Source: Rhodopseudomonas telluris
GTDB lineage: Bacteria; Pseudomonadota; Alphaproteobacteria; Rhizobiales; Xanthobacteraceae
Length of the DNA: 64,000 nt
Assembly: GCF_042432815.1 (NCBI RefSeq)
Contig: NZ_JBHLWM010000003.1
Location: forward strand, 558,001-622,000
Direction: 5' to 3'
In this document: piece after piece, positions 17,540 to 26,273 of the stretch
Numbering within the stretch: the first letter of the stretch is position 1
How the letters are laid out: each line of letters opens with the position of its first letter
Position numbers and translations under genes: made by a program
Notes under the pieces: model-generated
Told to the model about the DNA's origin: nothing
Seen by the model: the letters and a program-made list of their open reading frames with translations, nothing else
The model's database searches: none

Positions 17540-18334
17540 ATGCGCCGGCCGTCGCTGTGGCTCACGATCCCGTCGTTGCTGGGCGTCGTCCTGCTGATTG
17601 CCCTCGGCGTCTGGCAGGTCGAACGGCGGGCCTGGAAGCTGGCGCTGATCGACCGAGTCGAAGCGCGCATCCATGCCGCTCCCGCGCCGCTGCCGGAAGT
17701 GGCGGCCTGGCCGACGATCTCGGCGGCGAACGATGAATATCGCCGCCTCACCGTCACCGGGCATTTCCAGAACGACCGCGAAACCCTGACGACGGCCGTC
17801 ACCGAAGCCGGCGGCGGGTTCTGGGTAATGACGCCGCTGCGCACCGCGGACGGCCATACGGTCCTGATCAACCGCGGCTTCATCCTGCCCGATCAGCGCG
17901 ACCGTGCGTCGCGGCGGGACGGCGAGCCGGACGGGCAGGTGACGGTCACAGGCCTGCTGCGCATCACCGAGCCGAAGGGCGGTTTCCTCCGCCATAACGA
18001 TCCGGCCGAGGACCGTTGGTACTCGCGAGACGTGCAGGCCATCGCGGCTGCGCGCGATATCGGGAATGTCGCACCCTTCTTCATCGATGCCGATGCCTCG
18101 CTCAATCGTCGCGGCCAGCCGATCGGCGGGCTGACGGTGGTGCAGTTCCCGAACAACCACCTGACCTATGCGCTCACGTGGTTTTGCCTGGCCTTTATGC
18201 TGGCCGGCTGGCTTGTTGTGGCCTTTGGCGGCGAATATCTCCGCAGGGCACGCGTGAGGCGCCGACCGGGCGCCGGGGCGCGATCCGCCGTTCCGACAGG
18301 ATCCAATGCTGGACCGATCGCCGAGCATCGCTGA
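17540..18334 (+). CDS. SURF1 family oxidase assembly protein
   Basis: The 264-residue protein has the SURF1 topology: one helix near the N-terminus (LTIPSLLGVVLLIALGVWQVERRAWK), a periplasmic domain and one helix near the C-terminus (YALTWFCLAFMLAGWLVVAF). It helps insert haem into subunit I of haem-copper oxidases. The start is uncertain: the ATG at 17540 sits right before the first helix after a G-rich stretch, while a GTG at 17483 would overlap the cyoD stop by four bases. Its 3' end overlaps the histidine kinase start by 29 bases, so it is translated from the cyo transcript. Confidence 0.88.
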   Translation: MRRPSLWLTIPSLLGVVLLIALGVWQVERRAWKLALIDRVEARIHAAPAPLPEVAAWPTISAANDEYRRLTVTGHFQNDRETLTTAVTEAGGGFWVMTPLRTADGHTVLINRGFILPDQRDRASRRDGEPDGQVTVTGLLRITEPKGGFLRHNDPAEDRWYSRDVQAIAAARDIGNVAPFFIDADASLNRRGQPIGGLTVVQFPNNHLTYALTWFCLAFMLAGWLVVAFGGEYLRRARVRRRPGAGARSAVPTGSNAGPIAEHR

Positions 18335-19697
18335 CGACAAGACGGACTGGGCGCCGCGAGGCAGCCATTCGTCCCTGGCCGTGGTGCAAGCCGGCGACGA
18401 GCCGATCGCCCCCCTCGGCACCTCGACCCCCGACGACGAAACTGACCGCAAGAACATGTCGCTGCTGATCCAGCTGCGCTGGACAGCGGTGGTCGGGCAA
18501 ATCGTGACGATTGCGGCGGTGCATCTGTGGCTCGGCGCGCCGCTGCCGGTGGTGCCGATGGGCGCCGTCATCCTTGGTCTGGTCGCACTCAACATCGCCA
18601 GCCTGGCGTGGATGCGCTATCGCTTCGCGATCAGCAATCACGACCTGCTGGTGGCGCTGATCCTCGACGTCGTGGCGCTGACGGCCCAGCTCTATCTCAG
18701 CGGCGGCGTCACCAACCCGTTCACCTCGCTGTATCTGTTGCAGGTGACACTCGGCGCGGTGCTGCTCGACGGCCGCTCGAGCTGGTCGCTGGTGGCGGTC
18801 GTCTTCACCGCGATCATCTGGCTGACCGAGGCGTCACGCCCGCTGGTGCTGCCGGAGTGGGCGGGCGATCCGATCAATCTGCGGGTCGGCGGCATGCTGC
18901 TCGGCTTCGCGCTGAATGCCGTGCTGCTGGTGGTGTTCGTCACCCGCATTCATCGCAACCTGCGCGAACGCGACGCGCATCTCGCGTCGCTGCGCCAGCA
19001 CGCGGCCGAGCAGGATCATATCGTGCGCATGGGCCTGCTCGCCTCGGGCGCCGCGCATGAACTCGGCACGCCGCTGGCCTCGGTGTCGGTGATTCTCAGC
19101 GACTGGCGACGGATGCCGGCGCTCACCAACAACCGCGAACTGGCCGAGGATCTGGCCGAGATGGAGACGGCGTTGAAGCGCTGTCAGTCGATCGTCACCG
19201 GCATTCTGGTGTCGGCCGGCGAAGCGCGCGGTGAGGGATCGTCGCCGACGACAGTGGCGGAATTCCTCGAGGCTCTGGCGGAAGAATGGCGGAGCGCCCG
19301 CAGCCGCACCACCTTGCACGTCGTCAACGCGTTCGGCGAGGATCTCCCGATCGTCTCGGACGTCACGCTGAAGCAGGCGATCTTCAACGTGCTCGACAAC
19401 GCCTTCGAGGTGTCGCGCTATTGGATCGAGCTGTTGGCCGAGCGCGAGGGCGACAATCTCGTGCTGTCGATCAGCGACCGCGGACCGGGCTTTCCCAAGG
19501 ACATGCTGGCGCAGCTCGGCAAGCCGTATCAGTCGAGCAAGGGCCGGGCCGGCGGCGGCCTCGGCCTGTTCCTGGTGATGAATGTGGTACGCAAGCTCGG
19601 CGGTTCGATGACCGCCGAAAATCTCCGTAACCGCGGCGCCAAGGTCAAACTCGTGCTGCCGCTCTCGACCCTCGCGATCGGACAGAATTTTGACTGA
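18306..19697 (+). CDS. regB: Redox-sensing histidine kinase, RegB/PrrB/ActS family
   Basis: The 463-residue membrane kinase has six predicted helices (about residues 58 to 215), the quinone-binding GGVTNPF motif at residues 133 to 139, the phosphorylated His251 in the H-box AAHELGTPLASV, a Cys293 (LKRCQSIV) placed like the redox-active Cys of RegB, and N, G1 and G2 boxes (NVLDNAFE, SDRGPGFP, GGGLGLFLV). It would autophosphorylate when the quinone pool is reduced and pass phosphate to the downstream regulator. A shorter start at Met51 is possible. Location after cyoABCD-SURF1 suggests control of respiration. Confidence 0.9.
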   Translation: MLDRSPSIADDKTDWAPRGSHSSLAVVQAGDEPIAPLGTSTPDDETDRKNMSLLIQLRWTAVVGQIVTIAAVHLWLGAPLPVVPMGAVILGLVALNIASLAWMRYRFAISNHDLLVALILDVVALTAQLYLSGGVTNPFTSLYLLQVTLGAVLLDGRSSWSLVAVVFTAIIWLTEASRPLVLPEWAGDPINLRVGGMLLGFALNAVLLVVFVTRIHRNLRERDAHLASLRQHAAEQDHIVRMGLLASGAAHELGTPLASVSVILSDWRRMPALTNNRELAEDLAEMETALKRCQSIVTGILVSAGEARGEGSSPTTVAEFLEALAEEWRSARSRTTLHVVNAFGEDLPIVSDVTLKQAIFNVLDNAFEVSRYWIELLAEREGDNLVLSISDRGPGFPKDMLAQLGKPYQSSKGRAGGGLGLFLVMNVVRKLGGSMTAENLRNRGAKVKLVLPLSTLAIGQNFD

Positions 19698-20247
19698 GAC
19701 CGAACACCACGCCGAAACCGAAGACCGCTCGCTGCTGATCGTCGAGGACGACGCCGGCTTCGCCAAGACGTTGAAGCGCTCGTTCGAGCGTCGCGGATAC
19801 ACTGTGGTGCACGCCTCCATGATCGAAGAGGTGCGCGACGCCCTCGAAGAGCGTTCGTTCGGCTATGCGGTGGTCGATCTCAAGCTCGGCGTCGCCTCCG
19901 GCCTCGCCTGCGTCGAGCTGCTGCACGCGCAGGATCCGGAAATGCTGATCGTGGTCCTCACTGGCTTCGCCAGCATTGCGACCGCCGTCGAGGCGATCAA
20001 GCTCGGCGCCTGCCACTACCTCGCCAAGCCATCCAATACCGACGACATCGAGGCCGCGTTCCGCAAGGCGGAGGGCAATGCCGATATCGCGCTCGCCAGC
20101 CAGCCGACCTCGATCAAGACGCTGGAATGGGAACGCATTCACCAGACGCTGATCGACAGCGAGTTCAACATCTCCGAAGCGGCGCGGCGCCTCGGCATGC
20201 ATCGCCGCACATTGGCGCGCAAGCTGGAGAAGCGGCAGGTCCGCTGA
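19690..20247 (+). CDS. regA: Response regulator, RegA/PrrA/ActR family
   Basis: The 185-residue protein has a receiver domain (LLIVEDD, phospho-acceptor Asp63 in VVDLKLG, Lys in HYLAKPS) and a short Fis-type helix-turn-helix (NISEAARRLGMHRRTLARKLEKR), the RegA layout. The only start that gives a full receiver domain is a TTG at 19690 that overlaps the kinase gene by eight bases, so translation is probably coupled. RegA-type regulators control oxidases, photosynthesis, carbon and nitrogen fixation in response to redox state. This may be a second, cyo-linked copy alongside a global regulator elsewhere. Confidence 0.9.
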   Translation: MTETEHHAETEDRSLLIVEDDAGFAKTLKRSFERRGYTVVHASMIEEVRDALEERSFGYAVVDLKLGVASGLACVELLHAQDPEMLIVVLTGFASIATAVEAIKLGACHYLAKPSNTDDIEAAFRKAEGNADIALASQPTSIKTLEWERIHQTLIDSEFNISEAARRLGMHRRTLARKLEKRQVR

Positions 20248-20546
20248 CCGTTGCCCGACGCCGATCAGCAGGACTTTGTCGAGCGCCAGCTGTCAGTCGG
20301 CTGCTGCTTGTAACTCGTCGTTCACGGCTGCCGCTTACAGCGGGTCAGTTCTGATGGAATCGGAACTCGTTGCAGCTTGACTTGCCGTGGCGGCCTATTG
20401 ATCCTTGAGTCGCCGCTTTGCCGGCGTATTTATAGGCCACCCGTTTCGGTCAGTGGGACCAGAGTCCTCCAGACAGCACCCACCGCGATCAGGCGCGGGT
20501 GGCCCTTAAATGCGCACGCCGCGCCAGCTCATTCCGGTGTCCTTTC
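20248..20546. other. Intergenic region, no gene seen
   Basis: About 300 bp between the response regulator and protease genes. I see no repeat, clear terminator or conserved small ORF. A TTGACT near 20376 is followed too closely by TATTGA to be a confident promoter. Confidence 0.4.
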
Positions 20547-21911
20547 ATGTTCAAATCCCGCAGGTTTGTTATCAGTGTCGCCGCTGCGGCCGGCATCATC
20601 ACCATTCCCATGCTGTCGGCGCTGGCGCTGCAGCGAACTCCAACGGTGCAGCCCGATCTCGACCTGATCGGCGGCGTGATCGGCCTGGTCGAGCGAGCCT
20701 ATGTGCACCCGGTCGGCACCGACGAGCTGACCAAGGATGCGCTGAAGGGCATGCTGAACCGGCTCGATCCGCATTCGGACTACATGGACGAAAAAGAATT
20801 CAAGGACATGCAGACCGACATGGCGGGCCAGTTCGGCGGTCTCGGCATGCAGATCTCGGGACAGGGCGGTGTGCCCAAGATCGTCGCGCCGATCGACGGC
20901 ACGCCGGCGGCCCGCGCCAAGCTCGAGCCCGGCGACGACATCATCAAGGTCGGCGACACCTCGACCCAGGGCATGAGCCTGCGAGAGGTCGTCGACATGT
21001 TGCGCGGCACGCCCGGCTCCAAGGTGACGATTACCATTCTGCGCGGCAAGGAGCCGCCGTTCGACGTCACCCTGACCCGCGAGATCATCAAGGTCGCGTC
21101 GGTGAAGTCGGAGCTGAAGCCCGACGGCATCGGCTATGTGCGTATCAGCCAGTTCGGCAACGACACCTCGGACGGTTTCAAGAATGCGCTGACCAAGCTC
21201 AAGAGCGACTCCAAGGACGGGCTGAAGGGGCTGGTCATCGACCTGCGCCAGGATCCCGGCGGCTTGCTGACCGCCGCTGTCGATGTCGCCGGCAACCTGC
21301 TCGACGGCGGCACCGTGGTGTCGATCCGCGGACGCCAGCCCGATGATCAGCGCGTGTTCAGCGCGCCGTCCAAGGGCGACATGCTGCCCGGCGTTCCGGT
21401 GGTGGTGCTGATCAACGGCGCCTCGGCTTCGGCGTCCGAAATCGTCGCCGGAGCGCTGCAGGATCGCAAGCGTGGCACCGTGATGGGCACGCAGAGCTTC
21501 GGCAAGGGTTCGGTGCAGACCGTGATTCCGATCAAGGGCCGCGGCGCGGTGCGCCTGACCACGGCGCTGTACTACACGCCGTCCGGCCGCTCGATCCAGG
21601 ACGACGGCATTACCCCGGATATCGTGCAGGAAGCGCCGAAGGATCAGCAGATCGCCGGCGGTGCGATGCTGCGCGAAGGCGCGCTACGCGGCGCCATCGC
21701 CAATCCGGGGCAGCTCGGGGGCGCCGGCAAGCCCGGCACTGCCAAGCCGAAAGCCTCCGGCGCTGCGGCCGGAACCGATAAGCCGGCCGCCTCGTCGCCG
21801 CCGATCAAGGCCGACCTGATCGGCAAGCCCGAGGATGCCCAGCTCAACGCCGCGATCGCTTATCTCGGCAAGCGCGCCGACAACGACAAGGGTGCCGTGA
21901 AGGCGCAGTAG
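20547..21911 (+). CDS. ctpA: Carboxy-terminal processing protease CtpA (peptidase S41)
   Basis: The 454-residue periplasmic protease has a signal peptide (about residues 1 to 29), an N-terminal helical part, a PDZ domain (about 95 to 170, GLGMQISGQGG to VTITILRG) and the S41 catalytic core with Ser295 in GASASASEIV and Lys320 in SFGKGSVQ forming the dyad. The last 85 residues are Ala/Pro/Gly-rich. It cleaves or degrades envelope proteins from their C-terminus. The start at 20547 is chosen because it puts the signal peptide first. Confidence 0.92.
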   Translation: MFKSRRFVISVAAAAGIITIPMLSALALQRTPTVQPDLDLIGGVIGLVERAYVHPVGTDELTKDALKGMLNRLDPHSDYMDEKEFKDMQTDMAGQFGGLGMQISGQGGVPKIVAPIDGTPAARAKLEPGDDIIKVGDTSTQGMSLREVVDMLRGTPGSKVTITILRGKEPPFDVTLTREIIKVASVKSELKPDGIGYVRISQFGNDTSDGFKNALTKLKSDSKDGLKGLVIDLRQDPGGLLTAAVDVAGNLLDGGTVVSIRGRQPDDQRVFSAPSKGDMLPGVPVVVLINGASASASEIVAGALQDRKRGTVMGTQSFGKGSVQTVIPIKGRGAVRLTTALYYTPSGRSIQDDGITPDIVQEAPKDQQIAGGAMLREGALRGAIANPGQLGGAGKPGTAKPKASGAAAGTDKPAASSPPIKADLIGKPEDAQLNAAIAYLGKRADNDKGAVKAQ

Positions 21912-21946
21912 GCTCTCGCCAATTTCATCTGCCTAAGCGAAAATTG

Positions 21947-22037
21947 CGTCATGGCCGGGCTTGTCCCGGCCATCCACGTCTTTGGGCGTAGCTTATTCAG
22001 CAAGACGTGGATGCCCGGGACGAGCCTGGGCATGACG
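21947..22037. repeat. Palindromic repeat (CGTCATGGCCGGGC family)
   Basis: The element runs from CGTCATGGCCGGGCTTG to GGGCATGACG, with inner GTCTT/AAGAC and CGTGGATG/CATCCACG arms, and can fold into one long hairpin. A second copy is at 52498-52584. The rest of the 21912-22262 interval has no gene; it must hold the promoter of the next operon. Confidence 0.8.
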
Positions 22038-22262
22038 AAGGTGTGAGGCTCGCCGCTTTGCTCAGCGAAGGGCAGGGCGGCAGCTCGTCGTCACCGTGTG
22101 ATCAACTCCCGCCCAAAAATCTCGCAAGTGCTGCCTATTTGGTAGCAGCCTTCGAACAAGAGGTTGTGCGCCCGGAGACAAGTTTTTCCGCGGCGCACGG
22201 TCTTAGCTCCCAGACGGTTCGGAACATGGCCTCCGCCATGACACCATCGAAGGAGCGATCGA

Positions 22263-23156
22263 ATGGTCAAGTTGCCTATTCCCGAGTTTCGGAGCCTGAC
22301 GAGCGCCGCGCTGATGGGCGCGCTGGTGCTGGTCGGCTTTGCGGCGCCGAAGCCGGCGCACGCCGCTGCGCCCGCCGCCTGCGCGGCGCTCCAGGAGAAG
22401 TATCCCGACTGGAAGGGCAAGACCCTCGTCAACGCCATCAACCCGCATACGCCGGGCTACGAGTCGATCGATCCCAAGGATCCGACCAAATATATCGGCT
22501 ACGACATCGACCTCGGCGAAGCGATCGGTGACTGCCTCGGCTTCAAGCTGACCTACAAGGCCGTGACCTTCGCGGCGCTGCTGACCACGTTGTCGAGCGG
22601 CCAGGCCGACATCGTCATCTCCGACATCTACGCCACCGAAGAGCGCGCCAAGGCGGCGGACTTCATCACCTATTCCAAGGTGTTCGACGGCGTGCTGGTC
22701 GCCAAGGGCAACCCGAAGAAGATCACCGGCATCGACACCTCGCTGTGTGGGACCGCCGCCGCTGAGAACACCGGCTATGTCGAAGTCCCGCTGATCCAGG
22801 CGCTGGCGCCCGAGTGCAAGAAGCTCGGCAAGCCCGAGCCGACCATCCAGCTCTACGACAACAACGCCAACTGCATCCAGGCGATCCTTGCTGGCCGCGC
22901 CGACACCTACATCAACGACGTCAACACCGTCGACAATGCGGTGAAGGCCTATCCGGACAAGCTCGAAAAGGCGATCGCGGTGACGATCCCCTATCAGGTC
23001 GGCATCGCGGTGCCGAAGAACAAGCCGAAATTCCGCGACGCCGTGAAAGACGCGCTGACCGAAATCTACAAGTCCGGCGACCAGCTCGCGCTGCTGAAGA
23101 AGTGGAAGCTCGACCCTGAGAACCTGATCGAGCCCGGCCTGCTGGTCGTCAAGTAA
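22263..23156 (+). CDS. Periplasmic solute-binding protein, family 3
   Basis: The 297-residue protein has a signal peptide ending near AHAAAPA and a family-3 binding fold (YIGYDIDLGEAIGDCLGFKLTYK, LLTTLSSGQADIVISDIYATEERAKAADF). Family-3 proteins bind amino acids or related polar compounds. Linkage to a permease-ATPase and two formamidase/acetamidase genes suggests an amide-bearing ligand. An AAGGAG ribosome site precedes the ATG. A palindromic repeat separates it from the permease gene. Confidence 0.87.
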   Translation: MVKLPIPEFRSLTSAALMGALVLVGFAAPKPAHAAAPAACAALQEKYPDWKGKTLVNAINPHTPGYESIDPKDPTKYIGYDIDLGEAIGDCLGFKLTYKAVTFAALLTTLSSGQADIVISDIYATEERAKAADFITYSKVFDGVLVAKGNPKKITGIDTSLCGTAAAENTGYVEVPLIQALAPECKKLGKPEPTIQLYDNNANCIQAILAGRADTYINDVNTVDNAVKAYPDKLEKAIAVTIPYQVGIAVPKNKPKFRDAVKDALTEIYKSGDQLALLKKWKLDPENLIEPGLLVVK

Positions 23157-23168
23157 TCGTCCCGACGG

Positions 23169-23255
23169 AGGGTGGGCAAGGCGCGCGCGCCGTGCCCACC
23201 ACTTCACACCGCGACCGATGTCGTGGGCACGGCGCTCCGTGCCTTTGCCCACCCT
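23169..23255. repeat. Palindromic repeat (GGGTGGGCAA family) after the binding-protein gene
   Basis: Outer arms AGGGTGGGCAA and TTGCCCACCCT (11 of 11 complementary) enclose inner copies GCCGTGCCCAC and GTGGGCACGGC. It starts 13 bp after the binding-protein stop codon, within the operon, and could stabilise the upstream mRNA. Confidence 0.8.
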
Positions 23256-23280
23256 ACAGGCTCACTAAGGATACGCCGCC

Positions 23281-24882
23281 ATGGAGCTGTTTCTCCATTA
23301 TCTGAGCATGCCCTACATGATCCAGGGCATCGAGGTGACCTTGCAGGTCACGGCCCTCGGCCTCGGCGGCGGATTGATCCTCGGAACGATCCTGGCGGGG
23401 ATGCAGCTCAGCCGCTTCAAGCTGCTGTCGTCCGCCGCCCGGATCTACACCGTCATCTTCCGCGGCACGCCGCTGATTTTGCAGATGGTGTTCGCCTACG
23501 ACGCTCTGCCGCATATCGGCATCAAGCTGCCCGCGATCCTTGCAGCCGGCCTCGCGCTCGCCTGTAACGAAGCCCCGTTCATCGCCGAGATGCTGCGCGC
23601 CGGCGTACTCGGCGTCGAGAAAGGCCAGATTCTCGCCGGCCAGGCGCTCGGCATGACGCCGGGCATCCTGATGCGCCGGATCATCGCGCCGCAGGCGATC
23701 CGCACCATGATCCCGGCGTTCGGTAACGAAGCGGTCAGCGCGCTGAAGAACTCGTCGCTGGCCTCGGTGATCGCCGTGCAGGAGCTGACGCTGCGCTCGA
23801 CGCAACTCGCGTCCTCGACCTTCGATTTCTTCTCGATCTTCTTCGCCTCCGGCCTGATCTATTTGCTGCTGACCTCGGCGATCTCGGCCCTGCAGATCTT
23901 CCTGGAGTGGCTGTTCGATCTCGACCGCACCTCCAAGCAGGTCAAGCTGATGCGGTTCCTGCCATGGTACCGCGCCCAGGGCATCGACGACCCGCTGCAA
24001 GACAACGAGCCTGCGCCGGACATCCTGCCGGACGGCGGCGTCGCCGAACTGCCACCGCCGCGCCTGCCGCCGGCGCCGATCGATCATGCCGCGCGTGCGG
24101 CCGCGCTCGCCCGCAACGACGTCGCCGTCGCCGTGAAGGCGCTGCGCAAGAACTACGACGCGAACATCGTGCTCGACGGTGTCGATCTCGCCGTGCGCAA
24201 CGGCGAAGTGATCGCGCTGCTCGGCCCGTCCGGCTCCGGCAAGAGCACGTTGCTGCGCTGTATCAACAATCTCGAATTGTGGAACGACGGCACCATCGAG
24301 GTCGGCGGCCGCCGGCTCGGCTTCAATCATCTCGGCAAGCCGCTGTCGCCGCGGATGGCCGCGCAGGCCCGGGCCGAAGTCGGCGTCGGCATGGTGTTTC
24401 AGCAGTTCAACCTGTTCGGCCACCTCACCGCCAAGGAGAACATCGCCGGCCCGCTGCGCTGGGTGCACGGCGTCGCACCGGCCGAGGCCGAGCGCCGCGC
24501 GCTCCAACTGCTCGAACGCGTCGGCCTGTCGCATCGCGCCGATGCGCTGCCGCGGCATCTGTCCGGCGGCCAGCAGCAGCGCGTCGCCATCGCCCGCGCC
24601 ATCGCGCCCAATCCGAGCGTGCTGCTGCTCGACGAGCCGACCTCCGCGCTCGATCCCGAACTTGTCAACGAAGTGCTGGAAGTCATCCGCCGCCTCGCGG
24701 TCGAGGACGGCCTGACCATGATCATCTCGACGCATCAGCTGCGCTTCGCCAGCGAGGTCGCGGACCGCGTCGTGCTGCTCGCCGGCGGAGCGATCATCGA
24801 AGAAGGCCCGGCCGACCAGGTGCTCAACCATCCGAAGAATCCGGTCGCGCAGCGCTTCCTCAGCGCCATGGACGCCGAGTGA
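23281..24882 (+). CDS. Fused ABC permease-ATPase for polar amino acid/amide uptake
   Basis: The 533-residue protein joins two normally separate subunits. Residues 1 to about 225 form a HisM/GlnP-type permease with the EAA-loop region GVEKGQILAGQALGMTPG. A Pro-rich linker (about 250 to 275) follows. Residues about 280 to 533 form a GlnQ-type ATPase with Walker A GPSGSGKST, signature LSGGQQQRVAIA and Walker B VLLLDEPTSALD. A homodimer would give a complete transporter. It follows the binding protein and precedes the amidase genes in the same operon. Confidence 0.9.
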   Translation: MELFLHYLSMPYMIQGIEVTLQVTALGLGGGLILGTILAGMQLSRFKLLSSAARIYTVIFRGTPLILQMVFAYDALPHIGIKLPAILAAGLALACNEAPFIAEMLRAGVLGVEKGQILAGQALGMTPGILMRRIIAPQAIRTMIPAFGNEAVSALKNSSLASVIAVQELTLRSTQLASSTFDFFSIFFASGLIYLLLTSAISALQIFLEWLFDLDRTSKQVKLMRFLPWYRAQGIDDPLQDNEPAPDILPDGGVAELPPPRLPPAPIDHAARAAALARNDVAVAVKALRKNYDANIVLDGVDLAVRNGEVIALLGPSGSGKSTLLRCINNLELWNDGTIEVGGRRLGFNHLGKPLSPRMAAQARAEVGVGMVFQQFNLFGHLTAKENIAGPLRWVHGVAPAEAERRALQLLERVGLSHRADALPRHLSGGQQQRVAIARAIAPNPSVLLLDEPTSALDPELVNEVLEVIRRLAVEDGLTMIISTHQLRFASEVADRVVLLAGGAIIEEGPADQVLNHPKNPVAQRFLSAMDAE

Positions 24883-24928
24883 TCGCGATGTCCGCTTTCT
24901 TTTCGTCTTGCCTGTCGAGGATCTCAGC

Positions 24929-26170
24929 ATGAAGCATCATCTTCTCCCGGTGTCGCCGAAGACCGTCCACTGGGGCTATTTCAGCAAGGTGGTGGCGCCC
25001 GCGCTGACGCTGAAGTCCGGCGACCGCGCCACCATCGAGACGCTGACGCATCACGCGGGCGACGACTATGAGCGCATGATCGAGGGCGATCCCGGCGCCG
25101 AGAGCGTGTTCAAATGGACCCGCGAGCACAAGGCGGTGGCGCGCCGCGGCGCAGGCCCGACCGAGGGGCCGTTCATCCGCGGTTCCGGGGAGGGCGTCGG
25201 CGTGCATCTGCTCACCGGTCCGGTCGCAATCGAAGGCGCCGAGCCGGGTGACGTGCTGGAAGTGCGTATTCTCGACATCAAGCCGCGGCCTGCCTGCAAG
25301 GCGTGTCACGCCGGCAAATGCTTCGGCTCCAACGTCGCGGCGAATTGGGGCTTTCACTATCACGATCTGATCGAAGAGCCGAAGCCGCGCGAGGTGATCA
25401 CTATCTTCGAGCTCGACACCTCGGGCGAGCCGTTCGCCAAGGCGGTCTACAATTACGTCTGGACGCCGCAGACCGATCCCGACGGCATCGTGCACCCGAC
25501 CATCGATTATCCGGGCGTGCCGGTCGATCACCGCACCATCATCAAGCGCGAGAACATCCTCAGCAACGTCAAGCTGCCGGCGCGGCTGCATTTCGGCACG
25601 ATGGGGCTGGCGCCGTCCGAGGAGGACTTCGTCTCGTCGATCCCGCCGAGCTACACCGGCGGCAATATCGACGACTGGCGGGTCGGCAAGGGCGCCAAGA
25701 TGTACTACCCGGTGGCTGTGCCGGGCGCGTTCTTCTCGGTCGGCGATCCGCACGCCGCGCAGGGCGACAGCGAGCTCGGCGGCACGGCGATCGAAACCTC
25801 GCTGACCGGCGATTTCGAATTCATCCTGCACAAGAAGAACGATCTCGGCGGCACGCCGCTGGAAGGCCTGACCCACCCGATGCTGGAGACGCCGGATGCT
25901 TGGTCGGTCTACGGCTTCACCTATCCCAACTATCTGGCCGAGCTCGGCGCCAATGCGCAGCTCGAGATCGCCAACCACTCCAGCCTCGACCGCGCGATGC
26001 GCGACGCTTTCCGCAAGATGCGCCGGTTCCTGATGACGGTGCACAAGCTCAGCGAGGACGAGGCGATCTCGCTGATGTCGGTCGGCGCCGATTTCGGCGT
26101 CACCCAGGTGGTCGACGCCAATTGGGGCGTGCACGGCACCATCCGCAAGAACGTGTTCCGCTGCGACTAG
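24929..26170 (+). CDS. Formamidase/acetamidase family enzyme
   Basis: The 413-residue protein matches the metal-dependent FmdA/AmdA family, which hydrolyses short amides to ammonia and the acid. Family segments HWGYFSK, IETLTHHAGDDYERMI, the GDPHAAQGDSELGGTAIE core and the C-terminal SVGADFGVTQVVDANWGVH are visible. A Cys cluster (Cys123, Cys126, Cys131 with His127) is absent from the paralogue downstream. The start at 24929 has a CGAGGA ribosome site. With the importer upstream it makes a nitrogen-scavenging unit. Confidence 0.88.
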   Translation: MKHHLLPVSPKTVHWGYFSKVVAPALTLKSGDRATIETLTHHAGDDYERMIEGDPGAESVFKWTREHKAVARRGAGPTEGPFIRGSGEGVGVHLLTGPVAIEGAEPGDVLEVRILDIKPRPACKACHAGKCFGSNVAANWGFHYHDLIEEPKPREVITIFELDTSGEPFAKAVYNYVWTPQTDPDGIVHPTIDYPGVPVDHRTIIKRENILSNVKLPARLHFGTMGLAPSEEDFVSSIPPSYTGGNIDDWRVGKGAKMYYPVAVPGAFFSVGDPHAAQGDSELGGTAIETSLTGDFEFILHKKNDLGGTPLEGLTHPMLETPDAWSVYGFTYPNYLAELGANAQLEIANHSSLDRAMRDAFRKMRRFLMTVHKLSEDEAISLMSVGADFGVTQVVDANWGVHGTIRKNVFRCD

Positions 26171-26232
26171 GCGGGGCGGCGGCGTCGCGATGAGCCGGCT
26201 CGTGGTCGGACATTGTTCCGTGTGCCTGACGA

Positions 26233-26248
26233 TGGCACGGGGGTTGCT
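26233..26248 (+). promoter_or_regulatory. Sigma-54 (-24/-12) promoter of the AraC-formamidase gene
   Basis: TGGCACGGGGGTTGCT matches the sigma-54 consensus TGGCACG-N4-TTGCW at every fixed base, with GG (26234-26235) and GC (26246-26247) exactly ten bases apart. Transcription should begin near 26259, giving a leader of about 15 bases before the ATG at 26274. It also shows that the open frame upstream of 26274 is not part of the gene. Confidence 0.88.
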
Positions 26249-26273
26249 TGGTTTTGGCCAGGAAGGCCGAGCC

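Noticed and set aside
26190..26273. N-terminal extension of the AraC-formamidase to 26190
   Set aside because: It would start upstream of the sigma-54 promoter at 26233-26248, so it could not be translated from that transcript.
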